DNA of 11,589 nucleotides from NCBI GenBank assembly GCA_003222855.1, contig QHXH01000327.1, positions 1-11,589 on the forward strand. The letters are read 5' to 3'. The stretch's first letter is position 1, and every line of letters begins with the position of its first letter. The notes below the pieces were generated by a model. The model had not been told where the DNA came from and ran no database searches. It saw only the letters and a list, made by a program, of their open reading frames with translations. The position numbers and the translations under genes were made by a program. Shown here in pieces: positions 1-7,300 of this stretch. Source of the stretch: Acidobacteriota bacterium (lineage in GTDB: Bacteria; Acidobacteriota; Blastocatellia; Pyrinomonadales; Pyrinomonadaceae).

Positions 1-15
1 AAGACTGCGAAGGAT

Positions 16-633
16 TCAGCGATCTTTTTCCGTGGCGAACTTGTTACGAAATTCCGGCGCGCGCCGGCGCAACTCAAGCCACTCACCGAAGAGCTTGGGT
101 GTCTGAATCCATACGGCCAGCCATTCCGCAATCTCAGACTGTTCAGCGCGTCCGATTTGATCAAGAGCGCGATTCTGCGCGAGTGAGTGGGCAGCTAATC
201 TGGCCTTGACGGCCAGGTCGCGCAGGCCCAGCAAAGAAGTCCGATCACCAGTGCGTTCGGATTGCTTTCTCAGCTTTTCCAGTTTCTTGATCAACGCTTC
301 GGCTTTCTTGAGGCTCAGCGGCTCTACTTCGAAGAAGGCCTGAAGACCATCTAGTTTGCGGGCCTCGCTTTCAATTTGAGCTTCGCGCCAGCGCGCGTCG
401 CATTCGATTATTTCCGGATGCCGCAACTCCCCGCCTTCGTGCGCGAGTTCCCGGGCGATTGTGGCCGGACTCTCGATAGCATCTTCGCCGAAGGCTTCCC
501 CGATCGCCTGCTGAATTCGAAGCAATTCATCTGTGCCGATGGACGCCGCGCCCAGGCGACGCCATTCTGAGACGATCACTTCGCGACGGCTAATCCCGGC
601 CGCACGTTTATTTTGTTTGCGCGTGCCTTTCAT
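16..633 (-). CDS. Hypothetical small charged, helical protein
   Basis: I do not recognise this protein. It is about 205 residues from the ATG at 633; a TTG two codons upstream, at 639, is a possible alternative start. It opens with a very basic stretch (KGTRKQNKR) and is rich in Arg, Lys, Glu and Ala throughout. A lysine-rich, probably helical segment lies near residues 105-125 and a Trp-containing helical segment near the C-terminus. There is no signal peptide or membrane segment, so it is probably cytoplasmic. It is divergent from the POTRA gene, with about 40 bp between the chosen starts. A possible -10 box (TATACT on the minus strand, 666-671) sits about 33 bp upstream of the ATG, but no convincing -35 accompanies it. 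The TGA stop is at 16-18. The reading frame is uninterrupted and its codon use resembles the neighbouring genes, so I take it as real; function is unknown. Confidence 0.7.
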   Translation of the reverse strand: MKGTRKQNKRAAGISRREVIVSEWRRLGAASIGTDELLRIQQAIGEAFGEDAIESPATIARELAHEGGELRHPEIIECDARWREAQIESEARKLDGLQAFFEVEPLSLKKAEALIKKLEKLRKQSERTGDRTSLLGLRDLAVKARLAAHSLAQNRALDQIGRAEQSEIAEWLAVWIQTPKLFGEWLELRRRAPEFRNKFATEKDR

Positions 634-673
634 GGTCAAACCACTTCAAGATAGAATTCATCATAAGTATAAC

Positions 674-2014
674 GTGAAGACACTTAAGCAAACCTTAATC
701 AAGACGCGCCCCGCGATTCCATTTAGCGGCGCGGTCAGCGCAGGAGTTGTCCTGCTGCTCGCGCTATTCATGCTGCCAGTCGCCGCCCAGCAACGCCAAA
801 CTCTGAGCCGGCTGGAATTCGTCGGCCTCAAACGGCTGACCCGAGACCAAGTCGTCGTGATGAGCGGCCTCAAGATTGGTCAAATTATCGATCCAAATAT
901 TCTGGATGCGGCAGCGGGAGAGCTATTGAAGTCGGGACTCTTTCGGAAGCTGGGTTATCGGGTGCGCAGCAGCCCGGGCAATCAAGCGACCGTGACCTTC
1001 GAAGTCGAGGAATCAGCGATCAGCCTGCCGGTGACTTTCGAGAATTTCGTCTGGTTTACGGATGATGAAATCGTCGCGGCTATTCGCAAAGACGTTCCTT
1101 TCTTTAACGGCACGGCGCCGGCCTCCGGTGAAACCGCGGACAAAATCGCCGCGGCACTGCAACGCTTGCTAACTTCGAAGAACATCGCCGGCCAGGTCGA
1201 TTACCTTCCTTACGTATCAAAGGACAAACAGGAATTGCTTTACACGGTAAAGGGCGCGCGGATTCCGCTGTGCTCACTGCATTTCCCCGGCGCCTCGGCG
1301 ATTAGTGAAGCTGAGTTGGTCAAAGCTTCGCAGCCGCTTTTCAAGATGGATTACTCGCGAAAAGACGTTGCCACCTTTGCGCCACTTAATCTGTTACCTC
1401 TTTATCGTCACATCGGCCACTTGCGTGCCGAGTTTCAACAGCCCACCGCCACGCTGGAAACTTCACCGCAATGCGGCGGTGGCGTTAACGTGACTATTCC
1501 GGTAGAGGAGGGGCAGGCCTATCGTTGGGCCAAGTCCGTCTGGGACGGTAATGACAAGCTGGGTATTGAGGAACTGGCGCCGGCGCTGGGCATGAATCCC
1601 GGCGAGGTTGCCGATGGAATCAAGATCGATAATGGCTTGAAGAACATCGGCAAGGCTTATGGTCGACGCGGTTATCTGACGCCGGCAATTAAAGAATCAA
1701 TCGAGTATGACGATGCGGCTTCACTCGTCACCTATCGCTTCAACATCGCGGAGGGGCCGCGCTATTTCATGGGCAACCTGCTTGTTACGGGACTGACTGC
1801 GGCCGAAGCAGATGAATTGAAATCAAAATGGACGCTGGGAGCGAATGCGGTTTTTGACGAATCCTACGTCGACGCATTCCGTCAGGGCGCGCTGCGAGAA
1901 TTCATGCGCGGGCTGATGCAGCGTTCACGCGCAAGTACTCATGCCAACGTCGAGATTCAACAGAGGCCCGATCCGCAGAAACTTACGGTTGATGTCGTCA
2001 TTGCGTTCAAGTGA
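674..2014 (+). CDS. Exported multi-POTRA protein without beta-barrel
   Basis: From a GTG at 674 the product is 446 residues and begins with a signal peptide: basic n-region, hydrophobic core at about residues 19-34, probable cleavage after P-V-A-A near residue 38. The mature part reads as successive POTRA-like units, at about 46-112, 118-193, 198-278, 282-360 and 362-446. The first is the clearest, with F-V-G-L-K-R-L-T followed by a helix-turn-helix and a closing beta strand; units 4 and 5 keep the G-x-x-x-x-Y-x-x-x-G-Y-L turn and the E-G-P-R-Y link. In the Omp85/BamA family such domains face the periplasm and bind unfolded outer-membrane proteins or partner lipoproteins. Here the frame stops right after the last unit, and no barrel is encoded before the next gene. 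It is therefore a stand-alone periplasmic POTRA protein, perhaps an accessory to a BamA/TamA-type machine (inference). ATG at 632 is an alternative start but would overlap the divergent gene. Confidence 0.82.
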   Translation: MKTLKQTLIKTRPAIPFSGAVSAGVVLLLALFMLPVAAQQRQTLSRLEFVGLKRLTRDQVVVMSGLKIGQIIDPNILDAAAGELLKSGLFRKLGYRVRSSPGNQATVTFEVEESAISLPVTFENFVWFTDDEIVAAIRKDVPFFNGTAPASGETADKIAAALQRLLTSKNIAGQVDYLPYVSKDKQELLYTVKGARIPLCSLHFPGASAISEAELVKASQPLFKMDYSRKDVATFAPLNLLPLYRHIGHLRAEFQQPTATLETSPQCGGGVNVTIPVEEGQAYRWAKSVWDGNDKLGIEELAPALGMNPGEVADGIKIDNGLKNIGKAYGRRGYLTPAIKESIEYDDAASLVTYRFNIAEGPRYFMGNLLVTGLTAAEADELKSKWTLGANAVFDESYVDAFRQGALREFMRGLMQRSRASTHANVEIQQRPDPQKLTVDVVIAFK

Positions 2015-2085
2015 GAGAAGAGCCCCGCGAGTTGATTGCGATTACCATGCGCGTGTTTTTAGTCTGCGGTACGACGCGCTATGCA

Positions 2086-2191
2086 GTCAGTACCGGGAGC
2101 GATAGCGACCGGGTCGCAGCTTATTGCAAAAAATCGCGACTGCCAGGATTGTTACCCAGTCTACCCGGTCGCTACCGCTTCCGGTACTGAC
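2086..2191. repeat. Long palindromic repeat element, intergenic copy
   Basis: Two 29 bp arms (2086-2114 and 2163-2191) are reverse complements at 27 of 29 positions and enclose a 48 bp loop, so the element can fold into a long hairpin. The arm core, GGAGCGATAGCGACC, belongs to the same family as elements inside smc (7715-7861) and the molybdenum hydroxylase gene (10246-10329). It starts 72 bp after the POTRA stop and ends 73 bp before the hydrolase start. It could therefore also act as a transcript-end or mRNA-stabilising hairpin, although no T-run follows it. Read from 2087, both arms are in the phase seen in the genic copies (S-V-P-G-A-I-A-T-G-S ... Y-P-V-A-T-A-S-G-T-D) with no stop codon between. 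Confidence 0.9.
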
Positions 2192-2264
2192 CTCATCCTT
2201 AACAAAAGACCTTAACGATGGACCCGCCTTGGAGTGCTGAGCGTAAGAGCGTACTCTCAAGTTA

Positions 2265-3299
2265 ATGTTGTATGACAAAACCTCAATCAAGATCCTCCGC
2301 GAGCAGCTAACTAAGAAACTGAGATCCCAGGCCTTCGTTCCACATCGCGTTTTCCAGCGCGGTGACACGCAAACGCTCGCTGCCTATCTCTGGCCGCTTC
2401 GGCCCAGTGATCGAACGGGCGACGAAGAGCGGCTTTTTCAGGTCGAACCCGATAGTCAGGTGCTGGCCCACTGCCGCTGGCAGCAAGATCGCGCGGAACA
2501 TCCGACGCTGGTGATGTGGCACGGTATGGAGGGCTCGACCGCGTCTGCTTACATGGTATCGACTGCTGAAAAGGCTTTCCGCACCGGCTTTAACGTGGTG
2601 CGCGTGAACTATCGCAACTGCGGAGGGACCGAGCATCTGTCGCCGACGCTTTATCATGGAGGATTGACTGCTGACTTGCACGTGGTGATTGACGAACTAA
2701 TCAAGAACGATCATTTATCGCGGATCTTACTCGCCGGATTCTCTTTGGGTGGCAATATGGTCCTGAAGCTCGCTGGTGAGTTCGGAGACAATCCACCTTC
2801 CGAAGTGTTGGGCGTCTGCGCGGTTTCGCCGTCGGTCGATCTGCGCGCCAGCACGAGCCACATGGCCCAAGGTCGTAATTGGATTTATCACCAGGATTTT
2901 TTGAGGCGTCTGAAGAACCGCCTTAGGAGGAAGGCAAAACTGTTTCCTGATCTTTACGACATATCCGGTTTGGGCGACATCCACAGCATTGAGCAGTTTG
3001 ACGACTATTTCATCGCGCCGGCGTTTGGTTTTGCGGACGCCAGAGATTATTACGCAAAAGCCAGCGCCCTTTCGCTAATTCGGCGCATTCGCATCCCCAC
3101 CCTGATCATTCACGCTGAGGACGATCCGTTTATTCCCTTCGCCCCGCTCCGCGATCCGTCCGTTGCGGCAAACCCTTATGTGCTGTTAATGGCGACTGAA
3201 CGCGGCGGGCACGTGGCGTTTCTGTCAGCTAACGCCGGCGAAGATCGCTTCTGGGCTGAGAACCGTTTGGTTGAGTTTTGCGGTGAGATGTGTCGATAA
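2265..3299 (+). CDS. YheT-family alpha/beta hydrolase
   Basis: This is a 344-residue alpha/beta-hydrolase of the YheT/COG0429 type, the usual length for that group. The visible hallmarks are the oxyanion segment H-G-M-E-G-S at about residues 86-91, the nucleophile elbow G-F-S-L-G-G-N-M with Ser160, the acid in A-E-D-D-P-F (Asp286 or Asp287) and the histidine in R-G-G-H-V-A-F (His316). The core fold signature V-N-Y-R-N-C-G-G-T-E follows the second strand. Members are serine esterases or related hydrolases whose natural substrates are mostly unknown. No signal peptide is seen, so it is probably cytoplasmic. The ATG at 2265 gives the full family N-terminus, but no clear Shine-Dalgarno precedes it. 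The gene is preceded by the palindromic repeat and converges with the exported-protein gene, with 4 bp between the stops. Family assignment is firm; substrate is not. Confidence 0.92.
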   Translation: MLYDKTSIKILREQLTKKLRSQAFVPHRVFQRGDTQTLAAYLWPLRPSDRTGDEERLFQVEPDSQVLAHCRWQQDRAEHPTLVMWHGMEGSTASAYMVSTAEKAFRTGFNVVRVNYRNCGGTEHLSPTLYHGGLTADLHVVIDELIKNDHLSRILLAGFSLGGNMVLKLAGEFGDNPPSEVLGVCAVSPSVDLRASTSHMAQGRNWIYHQDFLRRLKNRLRRKAKLFPDLYDISGLGDIHSIEQFDDYFIAPAFGFADARDYYAKASALSLIRRIRIPTLIIHAEDDPFIPFAPLRDPSVAANPYVLLMATERGGHVAFLSANAGEDRFWAENRLVEFCGEMCR

Positions 3300-3303
3300 A
3301 GAA

Positions 3304-4029
3304 TCACTTCTCGATCTTTTTCAAAATCCGAGCAGCATGATTGCGAGCGATTAGCGGGATGTGATAGTCGGTCTTCAACTCATTTAGCAGCGGCACGAGT
3401 TGAAGCGGATCAGAGAGTTCGTTGCGCGTGAGGTAACTTTCCAGTTCCGTCAGGAGCTGCGGCGTATTCAGCGGTTGCATTTCACGCGCGAGCTTCACAT
3501 CAAAAATCCAGATTGCCTGATCCGCGACACGGCGATATTCAGCCGCCAGCGCCCACGCCGTCTTGTTATCGCTCCAGTTGAATTCTGCCGTACGCTTGCG
3601 CTTGCCGTCGTTCATCCCGATCTTATATGTTCCGAGGTGCGCGAAGTTCTTTGCGGCTTGATAATTCTCGTTCGAATCCAGGAATCGCAAATCTGTCCAT
3701 AAGCCAAAAATCCTGCCTCCGGCCGCGGACGATATTTCAATCGGCTCAACAATCGGTGTCTCAGTGCGCTGCACAAACGTGACATTTCCCCGGCCGAGCG
3801 CATCATGCTCGATCAGAATGTGACTGACCACAAAGTTGGGTTGGTTGAATTCGTAAGTGTAACGAGTCGCATCAACGGGCTGCTTTTTCTCTTCTGTGTG
3901 TTGTGGGGTCGGCGAGGCTTGCTCCGGCGGGCGGTCATTGCGCTTCGTCGTGTCCTGGGCCAAAGCACTCAGCGAGATGACCAGAACGCATGAAGCAAGC
4001 GAAAGAAATCTGTAGATAGCTCTATTCAT
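3304..4029 (-). CDS. Exported protein of unknown function
   Basis: I do not recognise the family. The 241-residue product has a type I signal peptide: basic start M-N-R, a hydrophobic stretch at about residues 8-23, and likely cleavage after A-L-A at residue 24. A Pro/Gln/Thr/Glu-rich low-complexity linker follows, to about residue 52. The mature domain has beta-rich character (Y-T-Y-E-F-N-Q-P-N-F, a G-R-G-N-V-T-F strand, F-G-L-W-T-D) and includes a segment with several aromatics and Lys/Arg. The C-terminus (about 185-241) looks helical, with L-L-x-E-L repeats. Cys14 lies early in the hydrophobic stretch rather than in a lipobox, so a lipoprotein is unlikely. It is probably periplasmic. It lies downstream of smc on the same strand, but 283 bp of repeat-rich DNA separates them, so it probably has its own promoter. 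The ATG at 4029 is supported by the signal peptide; no Shine-Dalgarno is visible. Confidence 0.85.
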   Translation of the reverse strand: MNRAIYRFLSLASCVLVISLSALAQDTTKRNDRPPEQASPTPQHTEEKKQPVDATRYTYEFNQPNFVVSHILIEHDALGRGNVTFVQRTETPIVEPIEISSAAGGRIFGLWTDLRFLDSNENYQAAKNFAHLGTYKIGMNDGKRKRTAEFNWSDNKTAWALAAEYRRVADQAIWIFDVKLAREMQPLNTPQLLTELESYLTRNELSDPLQLVPLLNELKTDYHIPLIARNHAARILKKIEK

Positions 4030-4044
4030 TAAGTAGCGCGAATT

Positions 4045-4073
4045 ATTTTGTAGATGACAAAGGGAGAATGCAA
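4045..4073 (-). promoter_or_regulatory. Weak candidate promoter for exported-protein gene
   Basis: On the minus strand TTGCAT (4068-4073) is followed after 17 bp by CAAAAT (4045-4050), upstream of the ATG at 4029. The -35 matches TTGACA at 4 of 6 positions and the -10 matches TATAAT at 4 of 6. The predicted 5' leader would be very short. This is the best pair in the gap, but a chance match is quite possible. Confidence 0.22.
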
Positions 4074-4106
4074 GTTGGTTCCCTCATTAGTAGTATCTTG
4101 GTTTGC

Positions 4107-4206
4107 CTTTGCGTGTCTTTGCGCCTTCGCGTCTTTGCGTGAGGTTGCTTCTTTACTACAACATTTTTCACGCAAAGGCGCAGAGCCGCAAAGAAAAACC
4201 GCAAAG
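4107..4206. repeat. Inverted dispersed repeat of the CTTTGCG type
   Basis: The left arm (4107-4142) contains repeated CTTTGCG units ending in CTTTGCGTGA. The right arm (4168-4206) starts TCACGCAAAGGCGCAGAG and ends with further CGCAAAG units. The arms are imperfect reverse complements with a few indels, around a 25 bp AT-rich loop, so a hairpin can form. Translated, the arms give the S-R-K-D-A-K-A-Q-R-like peptide that I recall from spurious ORFs in many unrelated bacterial genomes, where this sequence is a dispersed non-coding repeat. It lies between the smc stop and the exported-protein start. No transposase is nearby. Confidence 0.8.
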
Positions 4207-4244
4207 TAAGACACCACCCCTCATTAGTCTTCTATTCCAAGCAC

Positions 4245-4293
4245 GTGGCACGGGCGTCCCGCCCGTAGATCACGAGCAAGATGCGCGTGGCAC
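4245..4293. repeat. GTGGCAC-bounded double-hairpin dispersed repeat
   Basis: The element is bounded by GTGGCAC at both ends. Its first half holds a perfect hairpin, ACGGGC-GTCCC-GCCCGT (4250-4266). Its second half holds a decayed one, CACGAGC-AAGAT-GCGCGTG, with two mismatches. The peptide reading T-G-V-P-P-V-D-H-E-Q-D-A-R-G-T matches a dispersed repeat I remember from Acidobacteriota, Verrucomicrobiota and Planctomycetota genomes (recall, not searched). It begins about 20 bp past the smc stop in the direction of smc transcription, so the first-met hairpins could help end or stabilise the smc transcript. There is no T-run for a classical intrinsic terminator. Confidence 0.75.
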
Positions 4294-4312
4294 TCGAGGA
4301 GAGAGAGGGAAT

Positions 4313-7300
4313 TTATTCGAATTTCACGGAGACGAGTTTCGACACGCCGACTTCCTGCATGGTCACGCCGTAAAGCGCGCGCGCGGTTTCCATTGTGCGC
4401 TTATTGTGCGTAATGACTATGAATTGGGTGTTGGCGGCCATGGAAACAACCTTGTCGGTGAAGCGGCCGATGTTTGCTTCATCCAGCGGCGCGTCAACCT
4501 CATCGAGCAGGCAGAACGGCGACGGGCGATAGTGAAATATTCCCAGCACCAGCGCGAGCGCGGCCATCGCCTTTTCGCCACCCGAGAGCAACAAAATATT
4601 CTGCAGACGCTTGCCGGGCGGCTGCGCGACGATGTCGATGCCGGATTCGAGTTCGTCATCGGCGTCGATAAGACTCATTTCGCCGCGGCCACCACCAAAC
4701 AATTCCAGGAACAGAGCGCTGAAGTTCTGATTGATCTTATCGAACGCATCACGGAAACGCTCGCGCGAGCGCCGTTTGATTTCGCGCAGCGCTTCTTCGG
4801 TCGCCGCAATTCCTTTGGTGATGTCTTCTCGTTGCGTGCTCAGGAAGGTTAGCCGCTCGTCTGCTTCTGTAAGTTCTTCGAGCGCCATCATGTTGACGGC
4901 GCCAAAGTTTTCCAGCCGGTTGCGGAGATCTTCAAGTCGCGCCCGCTCTGCTTCCAAATCGAACTCCGGCTCGAGTGAAACTTCGCGGGCCAGGTCCTCG
5001 AGACTTTGATTGAGTTCGTGGGCGCAGTTTTCGCGCACAAAGTTTACGCGGGCCATTGCTTCTGCGCGTTGCACTTCAATGGCCGAGCGAGCATCGCGCG
5101 ACGCCGCCGCCGATCGATTCAGATCAGCCAACTCGTTCGCCAGGGCATCGGCTTCAGCGCGCGCGCGTTCCAAACCTCTGGTGGTCGTCGCGATATGTTC
5201 GTCCTCGCGCGCTTTGTCTTCAAAGACGCCAGCTGCCAGCCGATCTATTTCCGTGATCGAGTCTGTCAGCTCGTTAGTTTTGCGAGCGGCCTCGGTAAGC
5301 TCCAGCCGATACCGCGATAATCTGGCATCCACATCTTCGCGTTCAATCTCCAGCCGTCGCAGATCAGCGCTGGTCGAACGGCGACGCTCGGCAGCGGCCG
5401 CAGCCTGCTCTCGCTGGTGGTTGAGCAGCTCGGTCTCAGTTTCCGCATCGCGCCGGATCATTGCCAGAACATTGGTCGTCTGCTCGATCCGTTCGTGGGC
5501 GGCCCGCCGCATCGACTCGGCAGTTTCAGCTTCGGCCATCGTCCTGGCGCGGCTTTCTTCCAGCTCGCGGCGTTCCTGCTCCAATCTCGCAGCGTCGTCG
5601 GCAACCACCCGCATGTGCCGGTGCGCGCGTTCAATATCGTGCCGCAAAGTCTCGGCAGTCATCTCGCGCGCCATCACTTCGCGCTCTTCTCGGGCAATCG
5701 ACGCGTTCAGCAAAACCACAGCCTCTTCCAAACCGGTGAGACGCGACCGCGCATCACCCACGGCTACTTCAGCCACCGCAAGTTCGGCCGAGAGATTGCT
5801 GATCCGCCATTCCAGTTCTCGTAATTCGCGTTTGAAGGTCAGCAGGCCCGCGCCTTCTTCCAGAGCGCGGCCATTGCCCGCGTTGACGAACTGTCCACCA
5901 GCGACCCAGTCGCCGTCCGTCGTCACGAACATGTCGCCGGTCGCGAGCGAGAGCGCGGTAGCGTCGTCGAGGGTATCGACGACGCGCGCGTTCATTCTTT
6001 CAGGCATGGTGCGCTCGAGCACCAATAACAACTCGCGCGGCGCACTCAGGATGTCGGCGATGCGTGGTCCATCGATGCCGACGGGCGCGTACTCCTGACG
6101 CTGCATGCCCGCGGGCGCCGAGCTGGTGAACGTCAACATGTCGACATCAATCTCGTCGCTGCCGCCATGCAGTCCCGTCACGAGAAAATTCGCGCGACCC
6201 GCCTGATTATTTTTCAGCCACGACGCAGCCCGGATCGCATCATTGGGCGTCGCCACCAGAATCGATTGCAAAGACGACCCGAACACGCCTTCGACTGCGC
6301 GTTCCCAGCGAGCATCAACCTGAATACTGTCAGCGAGCGTGCCGATCAGATGGAAGTCCTCACGCTCATTAGCTGAGAAGGCCTCCTGCACGGCGAGAGA
6401 ATAGTGCGCCCGCCGCTCGTCGAGCTCCTTGAAACTTTCCCGCCGGTGAAGCGCGCGCGAATGATCGTCGCGGACCCGCGTGAGTTCTGCATCGCTGTCA
6501 GAAACTCGTTCGTGCCCCTCGACAACGGCTTTGACGGCAGCTTCGCGTTCAGCCATCAGCCGCGATAATTTCTCGCGCGCCGTAGTTATTTGTTCGTTGA
6601 GCTTAACAGCCTCCCCGCTCCTCTCAGCGTGGGCGGCGGCTGCGCGCTCTGCTTCGCGCGACAACCCTTCGGCCTGCTGGGCCAATTTCTCGAAGCTATT
6701 TTCCAGCTGCCTTACCAGCTCATTCAGTCGCTCGGCGGCGGCGGTATGCCTAAGCAACTCAGACCGTACCGAGTCGATCTCGTTTTCACCGTTTGCGATG
6801 ATTGCCAGTTTCCGCGCGTGCGCATCTTCAGCTTCGCGCAGCACCGAAACCGTCTGATCATTCTCAGTAGTAAGCTGGGCATCAATCGCGCGCAACCGTT
6901 CCAGTTCGGTATCAATGTCGACCATCCGCGCGCTCAACGCCTCGACTTCTATCTCAATTTCCGCCCGTCGATTGCCGAGGCTCTCAATCTGCGCTTGCTG
7001 ATAGACGCGTTCGCGCAGCCGCCGATCACGCTGCAACGCCGCGTCAGCGGCCGCCGCACGCACCTGGGACAGCTCATCCTCGAGCGCCCGGGCATTGTGA
7101 GTTGCGGCGCGACCACTCTCTTCGCGCTCCGCCAGTTCAGCCGCGAGCCGCCTCTCCTCTTCTGTAGCCCTGTCCAATTGCGCCTGGGTCTCTTCGAGCA
7201 AGCTGGCGAGACTGCGATCCTCCGCGACGTAAACATGTCGCAGCAGCTCACGTAACTCTTCGCGCAGAATGCGATAACGGCGCGCCTTGGCAGCCTGCCG

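Noticed and set aside
2015..2080. Possible intrinsic terminator after the POTRA gene (T-run near 2055-2060)
   Set aside because: The bases before the T-run do not form a convincing GC-rich stem.
2081..2215. 44-codon frame across the intergenic palindrome as a small gene
   Set aside because: It consists almost entirely of the repeat, has no Shine-Dalgarno, and its coding phase is explained by the repeat family itself.
4103..4852. Plus-strand open frame starting in the repeats and running into the smc 3' end
   Set aside because: The first part is translated dispersed repeat and the rest is antisense to the conserved SMC C-terminal head.
5945..5985. GAGCGCGGTAGCGTCGTCG resembling the palindromic-element core
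   Set aside because: No inverted partner and no matching flanks; it codes for ordinary SMC hinge residues.
5010..6098. Open frame of 362 codons on the plus strand opposite smc
   Set aside because: Its product is an extreme Ser/Arg/Ala-rich sequence, as expected for the reverse complement of a GC-rich coiled-coil gene, with no domain. The minus-strand smc explains the region.
6590..7255. Open frame of 221 codons on the plus strand opposite smc
   Set aside because: No recognisable domain; it lies wholly inside the smc coiled-coil region, which carries clear coding signal on the other strand.
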